A model generated the notes under the pieces. It had not been told where the DNA came from, searched no databases, and was given only the letters and a program-made list of their open reading frames with translations. A DNA stretch of 64,000 nt from NCBI GenBank assembly GCA_016860845.1, contig BOKF01000044.1, forward strand, positions 7,802 through 71,801. The letters are read 5' to 3'. Shown here one piece after another: positions 51,472-59,672 of this stretch. The DNA is from Chloroflexota bacterium (lineage in GTDB: Bacteria; Chloroflexota; Anaerolineae; 4572-78; J111). The position numbers and the translations under genes were made by a program. Numbering within the stretch: position 1 is the stretch's first letter; each line of letters opens with the position of its first letter.

Positions 51472-52257
51472 ATGCGAAAAATAGCGGTTGTCGGCTTCAA
51501 GGGAGGCATCGGCAAGACCACAACTTCAATCAACCTGAGTGCGGCTCTGGCTCTACGAGGACACAAAGTCCTGCTGGTGGATACCGACACCCAGGCCAAT
51601 GTGGTGATTGCACTAGGGATAGATAGGCCCAAAAAGTCCCTGGCGGATGTGCTGGCCCGTAAAGCCACTGTCACGGACTGCCTGCTGCCGGCCCGTCGTA
51701 ACCTGGATTTGCTGCCCAGTGACATCAGTTTGTTCAAAACGCAGCAACGGATGGTGCTGGAAATGGCTCGGGAGGAATTGTTTAATGAGCTGTTTGCTGG
51801 TTCTAACTCGTATGATTTTCAAATCTTCGACTGTGCCCCCTCGGTCAGCCTGCTCACCGTGAATGTGATTTCGTACGTTGATGAAATCCTTGTGCCGATT
51901 TCCATGGAGTCATTGGCCCTGACCGGCGCCTACCAATTTGTAGATTACCTCAAAAGCACGACCCGTATCCTGGGCCGGGGCGGCAGCATCCGGCTCATCC
52001 TGCCGACCTTCTATGACCCACGCCGGCGGGTAAGTGAAAGAATTTTAAAGGCCATCCAGAAAGGTTTCGGTAAGATAGTTGCTCACCCCATTCACATTGA
52101 CACGAAACTTTCGGAAGCGCCAGGTGTGGGTAAGTCCATTTTTGAATATGCCCTTAAAAGCCGGGCCGCCGTTGATTATGCCCACTTGACCGAGCGGGTG
52201 GCTGCTATGGAGCCGGTCGAAGAAACCCGTCTCGCGCCCATGCTCGTCACTTCGTGA
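51472..52257 (+). CDS. Orphan ParA-family ATPase
   Basis: A 261-residue P-loop ATPase read from ATG 51472 with GGAGG 6 bases upstream. The deviant Walker A is VVGFKGGIGKTTTSINLS (signature Lys10 and P-loop Lys15), the Walker A' is LLVDTDTQANVV, and Walker B is FQIFDCAPSVSLLT. ParA proteins bind DNA non-specifically and position plasmids, chromosomes or protein complexes. No parB gene or parS site follows, so this is an orphan member, which may position something other than DNA. It is a single-gene unit. Confidence 0.9.
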   Translation: MRKIAVVGFKGGIGKTTTSINLSAALALRGHKVLLVDTDTQANVVIALGIDRPKKSLADVLARKATVTDCLLPARRNLDLLPSDISLFKTQQRMVLEMAREELFNELFAGSNSYDFQIFDCAPSVSLLTVNVISYVDEILVPISMESLALTGAYQFVDYLKSTTRILGRGGSIRLILPTFYDPRRRVSERILKAIQKGFGKIVAHPIHIDTKLSEAPGVGKSIFEYALKSRAAVDYAHLTERVAAMEPVEETRLAPMLVTS

Positions 52258-52529
52258 ACCGGACTCCCAAGGAACAGGACCAACGCCGGCCTGTCAAATC
52301 TCCATTTTACCAAACTGTGAACTCATTCAAAAAACTCAGTTAGTGACTGTTGGCCGTATAGCACATATGACGGCTAGTTTCAATGTTGATATAATTGCCA
52401 CCAAAAACAAAAAGTCTAGACGGGCAGCTCCCTTTGGTAATCATCTACTGGAATAGTTCCGGACTAACCTTTCCAGCGTGCTTCTTCAGACGAGGACGAA
52501 TTAGGCCGGCTTGAGCCTAGGCTCAGCCA

Positions 52530-55500
52530 CTAACTGAACTGTTGGACTTCTGGTAAAAATGTGTCAGCCCGCGAATCTTGATTGGCCTGGAGCACCTGGT
52601 AGCAGGTCAGATAAAGCTGCTCCGGTGCTTCGGCCCCAGCCAGCCTGTACCCCGAACAGGTTCCCGTCTGTCCAGCGAGGTAGGCCAAAATCTCCTCGAC
52701 CTCGGCCAGAGCTTGAGGCAGGCAGCCCTGAGCCAGGAACACCCGCGCCAGCCCAGCCTGAGCTTCACAAGCTAGGTGCAGCTGGCGCAATTCGTGCCGC
52801 AGTGCCTCGGCCTGACGATATATTTCCTCAGCCTTGTCCAGATATCCCAAGCCAACCAAGATATGCCCCAGGCAAGTCAGAGCGTGCGCCTGGTTGGGAC
52901 GCGCGCCGATCTGCTGGGCGATACGTATCGCTTCTTGGCCATATTCCAACGCCCGCTGTGGCTCTTCCAAATAATGGTAAACCAGCGCCAGGTGAGCCAG
53001 GGTTTTGCCCTCTCCCCGCTTATAGCTGATCTCCCGCCGAAACTTTAGCGCCCGTTCCAGGTAATTTCTGGCTTCGGCATACTCGCCGCGCCGCCGGAGC
53101 AGCACGCCCAGGCTGTGGTAGGTCTGGTGCTCGCCGGTGCGGCAGCCTATATCCAAAAAGAGCTGTAGGGCTTGTTCAAAGTAAGCTGCGGCAGTCGCCC
53201 TGTCATCCGTGTCAGCGGCGACCAACCCCAGGTTGTGGGTGGCCCAGCTCTGGCCAAAATGCTCGCCCAACTCGCTAAAGAGGTGCAGCGCCTGGGCAAA
53301 AGAGGCGCCAGCCTGATCGTACTGGCCCCATTGGCGGTGGAGCCGCCCTAGATTATAAATCAACCAACCTTCGCCGCGCCGGTCGCCCAACTCCCGGTAA
53401 ATCGAGAGGCAGCGCGCCCACTCGGTTTCAGCCTGGGCAAAATCGCCCAAGGGCAGGTAGGCTGTGCCGAGATTATAATGCGCCCAGCCTTCGCCGCGCC
53501 GGTTGCTGCCTTCGCGACAAACCCGCAGCGCTTGCTCCAGATAAGCCAGCGCCTGCTTGAAATCACCCAGCTCTATGCAAGCATAGCCAAGACCATTAAG
53601 AGCGTAACCCTGGCCAAACCGGTCGCCCAACTCTTGAAAGAGCTGCAGCGCCCGCTCAAAGTAGTGCTCATCTTCGCTCTGGCCGCTTAAGTACCAACTG
53701 GCCAGGCCCAGGTCAAACAGCCCTTGGGCCTCCAGCCAGCGCAAACCCGTAGCCTGAGCCAGACTGAGACTCTGCCGAAAATGAGTTTTGGCCTCTTTGA
53801 ACTGCCCTAATTTGACCGCCAAATCCCCAAGGTTATACAGCAGCCGGGCCTGAGCCGGCGCATCCCGGCCGGCCTCGGCCAGGGTGTGAGCCTGGCGGAG
53901 AAGCTGCGCGTCGAGCGGGTATAAGCCGCGCATCTCCAGAAAAGAATGGAAGGCATTGACGCCGCGCAGGTAGAGATCGGGCAGAGGCTGGTTAAAGGCG
54001 GCGGCCAGCGCGGCCAGAATATTTCCGAAGTCGCGATCCAGGAGGCTGTGTTGAGCGGCGTGAGCCTCGACGTGCTGCACAAAATAGGCTGCCAGTCGCC
54101 CAGGCGCGCCGGAGCTGGCCCCCAACAAGGCAGCATAATCGGCAATGGTCTGGTGCATGGAATAGCGCTCCGGCGGCAGACTTTCCACCAACCCGTGGTC
54201 CACCAAGATGTCAAGCACACTGACCGGCGCAGCCATCACGGCCAAGGCGGCGGCTTCGGAAAAGCTGTTGGGCTTGGGTGGGAAGAGGGACAGGTCGAGC
54301 AGGGCCTGGTGCGCCGAGGCATCCAGGGCGGCATCGTTGAGGCCAATACTGGCTTGCAGCGAGAGCGGTGTATTCAAGGGCAGGCTATTAGGGGACTCCA
54401 GCGGCGAATGGGGCTGGGCCAGCTGCAAACGGGTTGCCGCCGCCTGTAAGTGGGTCAGGGCCTGGCGCAGGCGGCGCGGTTGTCCGGCGTAACTCTGCTG
54501 GCGCAGATAGCGGCCCATCAATAGCAAGGCCAACGGCAGCCCCCCGACCGACTGGACCAAGGTGCGGGCCGCCTCCGGTTCAGCCGCGACAGACTGGGGA
54601 GAGAGCTGGGCCAGCAGATCAAGCCCTTCGGCCAGGTCGAGTTCGCGCACCGGCGCGACCTGCTCGCCTGCAAAATCCAGGGCCACATTGGGCAAGCGGG
54701 TAGTGAGCAGGTGGGCGCAGTTAGGCCCGCCCAGTTTGAAGACCAGGGCAGCCTCAATCTGCCAGGCATCGTCTATGACCAGCAGTATGCGGCGCAGCCC
54801 GATAGCGGCGTGAACAGCAGCAGCCCGGTCGTTGAGCGTGGTCAGTTTGGCAATCGCCTCGATGGGGATGCCGGCGGCGGCAGCCCAGATACCCAATAGC
54901 GGCATCACGTCTGGCTGGCGGCCCAGGCCGGCCCAGAGCAGGCCGTCGGCAAAGTGGTGACGCAGCTCCGGATCGTGGGCCAGCTCAATAGCCAGGGTTG
55001 TTTTGCCGACCCCCGGCAGACCATGGAGAGCTAGGCTGGCCCCCTTGTCCCCCGTTAAAAGCTGCTGTTTAAGCTCCGCCAGCAGCGCTGCCCGGCCGAT
55101 GAGGGGTTGAGGCGGGCGAGGCGGAGCCAGGAAAGGCAGGGGTGAGTTTAAGGTTGGGGGTGGCTCCGGTGAGCGGAAACGGCGCCGCTGCTCTTCCTCC
55201 CACTGCTGGAGCTTATCGGCCAGCAGGGTCAAGGCCCGCTTTTGCTCGCCGTAGTAGGTGCCCTTGGAGATATGTAACTGTTCGGCGACCCACTCCGGGC
55301 TGCGGTCCTGGATAAATTGTTCGGTCAAAATAAAGTATGGCCGCCATTCTTTTTCGGCTGGCGCGGGCGGGCCGGCGCCAGGTTTGAGCGTCTCCACAGC
55401 GGCTTGGAGCACTTCGCGCAGGGCCAGGCCGCGCCCGGCGGGGCTGTGGGTGTAGCCGGCCACCTGATGCCGGGCCTTGACGATCTCCAGGTTCGCCAGC

Positions 55501-55598
55501 GGCTGGCTGCCCAACCCTTTAAGCGAGGCCCACGCTTTGAGGACGTGGCGTAACCCTTGTTCGTTCAAACTGTCGGCTTGACCCTGATGGGCAGGCAT
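52530..55598 (-). CDS. NB-ARC STAND protein with C-terminal TPR array
   Basis: A 1,022-residue protein read from ATG 55596-55598 (a TTG 15 bases upstream is possible). The first 145 residues contain a HTH-like stretch (SPEWVAEQLHISKGTYYGEQ). NB-ARC follows: IGRAALLAELKQQLLTGDKG, Walker A LHGLPGVGKTTLAIELA (Lys about 199), Walker B RRILLVIDDAWQ, the GLPLALLLM motif and a winged-helix MHQ-type motif in YSMHQTIADYAALL. The C-terminal 400 residues hold about ten TPR-type units such as GYALNGLGYACIELGDFKQA and YEQALRVCREG-like strings. SARP/AfsR-like regulators share this HTH-NB-ARC-TPR plan, so it is likely a signal-dependent transcriptional regulator or a conflict-system sensor. No effector gene is adjacent. 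Confidence 0.85.
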   Translation of the reverse strand: MPAHQGQADSLNEQGLRHVLKAWASLKGLGSQPLANLEIVKARHQVAGYTHSPAGRGLALREVLQAAVETLKPGAGPPAPAEKEWRPYFILTEQFIQDRSPEWVAEQLHISKGTYYGEQKRALTLLADKLQQWEEEQRRRFRSPEPPPTLNSPLPFLAPPRPPQPLIGRAALLAELKQQLLTGDKGASLALHGLPGVGKTTLAIELAHDPELRHHFADGLLWAGLGRQPDVMPLLGIWAAAAGIPIEAIAKLTTLNDRAAAVHAAIGLRRILLVIDDAWQIEAALVFKLGGPNCAHLLTTRLPNVALDFAGEQVAPVRELDLAEGLDLLAQLSPQSVAAEPEAARTLVQSVGGLPLALLLMGRYLRQQSYAGQPRRLRQALTHLQAAATRLQLAQPHSPLESPNSLPLNTPLSLQASIGLNDAALDASAHQALLDLSLFPPKPNSFSEAAALAVMAAPVSVLDILVDHGLVESLPPERYSMHQTIADYAALLGASSGAPGRLAAYFVQHVEAHAAQHSLLDRDFGNILAALAAAFNQPLPDLYLRGVNAFHSFLEMRGLYPLDAQLLRQAHTLAEAGRDAPAQARLLYNLGDLAVKLGQFKEAKTHFRQSLSLAQATGLRWLEAQGLFDLGLASWYLSGQSEDEHYFERALQLFQELGDRFGQGYALNGLGYACIELGDFKQALAYLEQALRVCREGSNRRGEGWAHYNLGTAYLPLGDFAQAETEWARCLSIYRELGDRRGEGWLIYNLGRLHRQWGQYDQAGASFAQALHLFSELGEHFGQSWATHNLGLVAADTDDRATAAAYFEQALQLFLDIGCRTGEHQTYHSLGVLLRRRGEYAEARNYLERALKFRREISYKRGEGKTLAHLALVYHYLEEPQRALEYGQEAIRIAQQIGARPNQAHALTCLGHILVGLGYLDKAEEIYRQAEALRHELRQLHLACEAQAGLARVFLAQGCLPQALAEVEEILAYLAGQTGTCSGYRLAGAEAPEQLYLTCYQVLQANQDSRADTFLPEVQQFS

Positions 55599-55612
55599 GA
55601 ACACCAAATCCA

Positions 55613-55640
55613 AACTTTTTCTGAACTTTTTCTGAACTTC
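55613..55640. repeat. 11-bp direct repeats upstream of the NB-ARC gene
   Basis: AACTTTTTCTG occurs twice in tandem (55613-55623, 55624-55634), followed by a partial third (AACTTC). The period is one helical turn. It lies 15-42 bases before the NB-ARC start codon and could be an operator. Confidence 0.5.
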
Positions 55641-55672
55641 AAGCGACGCTAATGCCGTAAAATAAAGGTGTC

Positions 55673-55780
55673 CTGGCCGAGAAGGTGGGTGAAGTGGCCG
55701 GAAGCACCTCCTCGCGCGGGCCAGATTTTCCCCTCACGCGGCGGTGTAGAGCGCGGTGGGGCCGCTGCGTTTCTACACCG
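55673..55780 (+). promoter_or_regulatory. Structured leader upstream of the glycerol facilitator gene
   Basis: First hairpin: CTGGCC GAGAAGGTG (55673-55687) faces CACCTCCTC (55705-55713) and GGCCAG (55719-55724) with one mismatch and a GCGCG bulge. Second: CGGTGTAGA (55742-55750) with TCTACACCG (55772-55780). A third small one, TTTGCC/GGCAAA, follows before the start. I recognise no known riboswitch class. Confidence 0.5.
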
Positions 55781-55851
55781 TTGTCGTTTGCCTTGAGGGG
55801 CAAAGGGATGATTGTACTAAATTTCTCAATTATATACCAAAGGAGTAAAAA

Positions 55852-56679
55852 ATGAAACAAAGAGGTTTAATGGGTTTATTGGTGGCCGAAGCTTTTGGCG
55901 CCTTCATCCTGGTGTTGTTGGGTGATGGGGTAGTGGCTAACGTGGGCTTAGCCCCTCGCCTGGCCGCGCCTGCCTACAATTGGAACACCATCGCCATCGG
56001 CTGGTGTTTTGCGGTGGTTATTGCGGTATATGTCACCGGCGGGGTGTCGGCCCACCTGAATCCGGCCGTCACCATCGCTATGGCCGTTAAGCGCAATTTC
56101 CCCTGGTCGCGGGTGCTGCCTTACATTGTGGCGCAAATGATCGGGGCGTTCCTGGGTGCGTTGGGCGTCTACCTGGTCTACATGGAAGGATTGAAAGCCG
56201 CGGGCATGCCCAATGTCTGGAGCACCGGCCCCGGCTCAGTTTTTGGCGCTGCATTCTGGGGCGGCGCGGCGGGGACAGCCATTGGCAACTATTCACTGCT
56301 GAACGCCAGCGTGGCCGAGTTCTTCGGCACTTTTATCCTGCTGTGGGGTATCCTGGCCAGCGGCGACTCCAAGAACCTGGGCCTCAAACTCAACATGGGT
56401 CCCCTCCTGGTGGGTTTTGCCGTCTTGGCCGTCGGCCTGTCACTGAGCGGCCCCAGCGGCTACTCGATCAACCCGGCGCGCGATCTGGGGCCGCGGTTGT
56501 TTGGCGCGCTGGCGGGCACTCAGGGCTTATTTGACGGCCTGTACTGGCTGCTCCCGCCGGTGCTGGTTCCGGCTATTGCCGCCCCGATTGCGATCTTTGT
56601 TTATGACTGGCTGATCTCACCCTTCTTGGCGGGCGAAGCAGAAACAGCGCAGCCGCAAGCAGCCCCGGCAGCGAAATAA
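55852..56679 (+). CDS. glpF: Glycerol uptake facilitator (MIP/aquaporin family)
   Basis: A 275-residue membrane channel with six transmembrane segments and two half-helices. The two NPA motifs are intact: AHLNPAVTIAM (Asn70) and YSINPARDLGPRLF. Aspartate after the second NPA-Arg (NPARD) is the mark of glycerol-conducting GlpF-like members, not of water-only aquaporins. Hydrophobic segments include EAFGAFILVLLGDGVVANVG and FGTFILLWGILASGDSKNLG. AAGGAG lies 8 bases before the ATG. A strongly structured leader precedes it, so its translation may be regulated. The next gene on this strand is a 3-hydroxyacyl-CoA dehydrogenase 196 bases later, beyond a repeat. Confidence 0.92.
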   Translation: MKQRGLMGLLVAEAFGAFILVLLGDGVVANVGLAPRLAAPAYNWNTIAIGWCFAVVIAVYVTGGVSAHLNPAVTIAMAVKRNFPWSRVLPYIVAQMIGAFLGALGVYLVYMEGLKAAGMPNVWSTGPGSVFGAAFWGGAAGTAIGNYSLLNASVAEFFGTFILLWGILASGDSKNLGLKLNMGPLLVGFAVLAVGLSLSGPSGYSINPARDLGPRLFGALAGTQGLFDGLYWLLPPVLVPAIAAPIAIFVYDWLISPFLAGEAETAQPQAAPAAK

Positions 56680-56709
56680 TAACCTCGGTTCGGAGTTTTT
56701 GTTTCTCGA

Positions 56710-56777
56710 CAGGATCTACGGCAAGATTTACAGGATAAAAATTGGCCAAAAATCTCGTTAATCTTGCCGTAATCTGT
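56710..56777. repeat. Dispersed inverted repeat (ATCTACGGCAAGATTT type)
   Basis: CAGGATCTACGGCAAGATTT on the left is complemented by AATCTTGCCGTAATCTG on the right, around AAAAATTGGCCAAAAA. No coding potential. Confidence 0.7.
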
Positions 56778-56875
56778 CTATTTTGGGTAAAACATCGTAT
56801 GTGGGTTAGATGTTTGGGGCAAAAGGACGGAATACAGTCCGCCCTCATGTCCACAACTAATTGAGGACAGGGATC

Positions 56876-57865
56876 ATGAAAATTGAAGATATTCGACGGA
56901 TTCTTATCGTTGGGGCCGGCACAATGGGCCAGGAAATCGGCTTGCAGTGCGCTCGTTTTGGCTACGAGGTAATGCTGTATGACCTCGATCCGGCCCAACT
57001 GGATCGGGCGACGGCTCGCCAGCGGACGATTCTGACCCGGCTGGCCGCCGAAGGCCAGTTGACACCCGCCGAGGCCGAAGCGACGTTGAGTCGGATCACC
57101 CCCAGTGCCGATCCTACCACAGCCGCCAGCAGGGTAGATTTGTTGAGCGAGTCGGTGCCGGAAAACCCGGAGTTGAAGGCTAAGGTATTGGCTCAGTTCA
57201 ATACTTTGTGCCCGCCGCACACTATTTTTACTACCAATACCTCTACCTTGATTCCCTCGATGTTTGCCGCAGCTACAGGCCGGCCCGACCGATTTGCCGC
57301 CTTCCATTTCCACCACGAAGTCTGGGTGTCGAACGTGGTGGATATTATGCCCCATCCAGGCACGGCGGAGGAAGTGGTGGAATTACTTTATGCCTTGGCC
57401 CGGCGCATCGGCCAGATCCCCATTATTTGCCATAAAGAGCATCACGGTTACCTGTTAAATGCCATGCTGAACGCCGTGAACACCACGGCGGTCAGTTTGG
57501 TCGTGAATGGCGTGGCCGCCTTTAAAGATGTTGACCGGGCCTGGATGGGGGTGATGAAGATGCCTCTTGGCCCGTTCGGCATTCTGGATGGGGTGGGTCT
57601 GGATACAGCCTGGGATATTACCTCCTACTGGGCTAAATCCTTGGGCGACCCACAGCTCGAAAAGAACGCCGAATTTCTGAAAAGCTATGTAGATCGAGGC
57701 TATCTGGGGGTCAAAAGTGGTCAAGGATTTTATACCTACCCCAATCCGGCGTTTCAACAATCGGATTTCTTGACCGGTATATCGGATCACAGTAGCCTAT
57801 ACCTTAAAGGGCGGGACACAGTCCTACCTGGACCAGCACGCTATTTAGACAAAAAAGGATTTTAG
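56876..57865 (+). CDS. 3-hydroxyacyl-CoA dehydrogenase family protein
   Basis: A 329-residue NAD-dependent dehydrogenase read from ATG 56876, with an AGGACAGGG purine run upstream. The Rossmann fold opens with RRILIVGAGTMGQEIGLQCA (GxGxxG) and the acidic end of strand 2 is VMLYDLD. LLSESVPENPELKAKVLAQF and TIFTTNTSTLIPSMFA are conserved family segments. The catalytic His lies in AAFHFHHEVWVSNVVDIMPH, followed by HGYLLNAMLNAVNTTAVSLV of the C-terminal helical domain. It oxidises 3-hydroxyacyl-CoA esters, a fatty-acid breakdown step, so it could work with the acyl-CoA ligase at 3400, although they are far apart. The helical domain is single, as in monofunctional members. Confidence 0.9.
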   Translation: MKIEDIRRILIVGAGTMGQEIGLQCARFGYEVMLYDLDPAQLDRATARQRTILTRLAAEGQLTPAEAEATLSRITPSADPTTAASRVDLLSESVPENPELKAKVLAQFNTLCPPHTIFTTNTSTLIPSMFAAATGRPDRFAAFHFHHEVWVSNVVDIMPHPGTAEEVVELLYALARRIGQIPIICHKEHHGYLLNAMLNAVNTTAVSLVVNGVAAFKDVDRAWMGVMKMPLGPFGILDGVGLDTAWDITSYWAKSLGDPQLEKNAEFLKSYVDRGYLGVKSGQGFYTYPNPAFQQSDFLTGISDHSSLYLKGRDTVLPGPARYLDKKGF

Positions 57866-57983
57866 TCCTCAGATCGCTTCACCTTAGCGCCTCGCCTCCC
57901 CCTGGGGACCGCTTGGAGGATATCCCCGCCTTGATGAGACTTGATTTTCAAAATCGGTAAGGTCATAGGAAGCGAGCTATCTC

Positions 57984-58553
57984 TTAGCAATCCGTTGGAC
58001 CTACTTCCCATTGAGTTGCCGCCGCCCACAGCTCTGCTGCGTCGATAATGAGGTCGCAGACCGGGTCCTTGATCTCATAGTAAGCATCTTTATCGTGCGG
58101 ATGATACCTGGCCAGGGCTTTTTTTACCTGGGCATACGCCTGCGCGGCGGCCGGATTCGCTCGCAAGTAATCTCGAAACAACAGAGCATACCGTTGATTG
58201 GCCCGTCCCGCCAGCCGGACGTGGATATGAGTGGGACGCTGAGCCGCAGGCGGCATAAATACCCACTTGATCCAATCGCTTGCCGGACCCGTACTCCCCG
58301 GTGGAAGATGATCCTGGTTGAGATGTTCAAGGCGGCTGTAGCCAGCCCCATTGAGCGCCTGTTCGACGGCGGGGTCAAGGGTCGCCACTGTGACTTGAAT
58401 ATCAATCACGTCCTTAGCGGCCAGACCGGGAACAGAAGTCGAACCAATATGATCAATTCGCAGGGCCAGCTCATCGAGCGCCTGGCGCAAGATTTCACCC
58501 AGCGTCAGGAACTCCTGCGACCAGGTGGTTTGATAGGGCACGATTGTTATCAT
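57984..58553 (-). CDS. GrpB/UPF0157 family nucleotidyltransferase-like protein
   Basis: A 189-residue protein read from ATG 58551-58553 (MITIVPYQTTWSQEF). RIDHIGSTSVPGLAAKDVID is the UPF0157 signature, with GSTSVPGL and the D-V-I-D acidic pair of a nucleotidyltransferase-like fold. HIHVRLAGRANQRYALLFRD and LRANPAAAQAYAQVKKALA are typical C-terminal parts. Members have the fold of nucleotidyltransferases, but function is unknown for most. The gene lies 61 bases after the nitrilase-family gene on the same strand, so the two may be co-transcribed. Confidence 0.9.
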   Translation of the reverse strand: MITIVPYQTTWSQEFLTLGEILRQALDELALRIDHIGSTSVPGLAAKDVIDIQVTVATLDPAVEQALNGAGYSRLEHLNQDHLPPGSTGPASDWIKWVFMPPAAQRPTHIHVRLAGRANQRYALLFRDYLRANPAAAQAYAQVKKALARYHPHDKDAYYEIKDPVCDLIIDAAELWAAATQWEVGPTDC

Positions 58554-58614
58554 CACAGAGTTTAGCCTGCCTGAGCCAGGTGTCTCATCTGATCCAGACT
58601 GCTGAAAAATGCTG

Positions 58615-59598
58615 TCATTCTTCAAACTTAAGTTCTCGGGTATCCCGTTCCAGGCCGGTGCGCTGGGTCAACAATCCGTACAGCTCGGGCCGGCGGGCCG
58701 CGATCCATTCCCGCCCGGTGGCATGCTCTAATAAGGTTGCGTCAAGATCAGCGATCACCAGCTCATCCCCCGCTTTCCAGGTCTCGGTCAGAATCCGGCC
58801 ATAAGGATCAAGAATCATAGCGTTGCCAGTACGGACCTCGTCATCATCCACTCCCACCCCATTGGCAAAGATCAAGAAAACGCCATTGTCGTGGGCCCGG
58901 CTGGGCAGCCAGCGCATCAACCAACCCCGGCCTTTGTCGCCCCGAAATTCTCGCTCAATTGCCTCAGGCTGGCTATGGCGATTGTCCCAGAGGTGCCGCT
59001 CGATGTTTCCCAGCAGATGGGGGTTCCTGGTCCGGCAGCCGCCAGTTTGATGGGGGGCCAGGATAAGGTCAGCCCCCAGCAGGGCCGTCATCCGGCCGTT
59101 TTCGTTGACATTGTTATCATAGCAGATCAGGACGCCCAGCCGCCAGCCGTAAGGCGTGTCAAAGACGGTATACTCCGTCCCACTTTGGATCAGAGGATGC
59201 TCAAAAGCTTGAAGCTTGCGATGGCAATACATCTCACCATTGGGCAGGGCGACCACATAGCTGTTGTGAAAGTAGCCGCTCTCGCCTGCTTCTACCAGGC
59301 CCGCCCCGATGCTCAATTCATAGGTCCTGGCCAGTTGCCGCAACCGCTCCGAGCTGGGACCGTCAAAGACCGGTTCGGCCAGCTTTTCCAATTGCGGCCG
59401 GGTGAGGTTACGCATGAACCAGTAACCGCTGATGCAGCATTCCGGGAAGACCAGCAGCTGCACCCCCTGTCGGGCCGCTTGTTTCACAAAAGCTTCTATT
59501 TTGGCGAAGTTGGCTTCTTTGTCACCCGCCTGGCTTTCCATCTGCACCGCTCCGACCCGGAGCGGCGAGGAAGGCGATCCATATTTTCTGAGCTGCAT
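58615..59598 (-). CDS. Nitrilase-family carbon-nitrogen hydrolase
   Basis: A 327-residue member of the nitrilase superfamily, which hydrolyses non-peptide C-N bonds such as amides, nitriles or N-carbamoyl groups. The Glu-Lys-Cys triad is Glu53 (LLVFPECCISGY), Lys128 (MYCHRKLQAF) and Cys159 (GVLICYDNNVNEN). The region after the Cys and the end (GNAMILDPYGRILTETWKAG) are normal for the family. AGGAGG lies before the ATG (59596-59598). The MerB-like gene is the next gene upstream on the same strand, 75 bases away. The substrate cannot be assigned. Confidence 0.9.
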   Translation of the reverse strand: MQLRKYGSPSSPLRVGAVQMESQAGDKEANFAKIEAFVKQAARQGVQLLVFPECCISGYWFMRNLTRPQLEKLAEPVFDGPSSERLRQLARTYELSIGAGLVEAGESGYFHNSYVVALPNGEMYCHRKLQAFEHPLIQSGTEYTVFDTPYGWRLGVLICYDNNVNENGRMTALLGADLILAPHQTGGCRTRNPHLLGNIERHLWDNRHSQPEAIEREFRGDKGRGWLMRWLPSRAHDNGVFLIFANGVGVDDDEVRTGNAMILDPYGRILTETWKAGDELVIADLDATLLEHATGREWIAARRPELYGLLTQRTGLERDTRELKFEE

Positions 59599-59672
59599 AG
59601 ACTGTCTCCTCCTGGAGTTACATTAGTTCTGGCCCCTAATAATTACAAAGCCCGGTGACTTCCAGACTCAGC

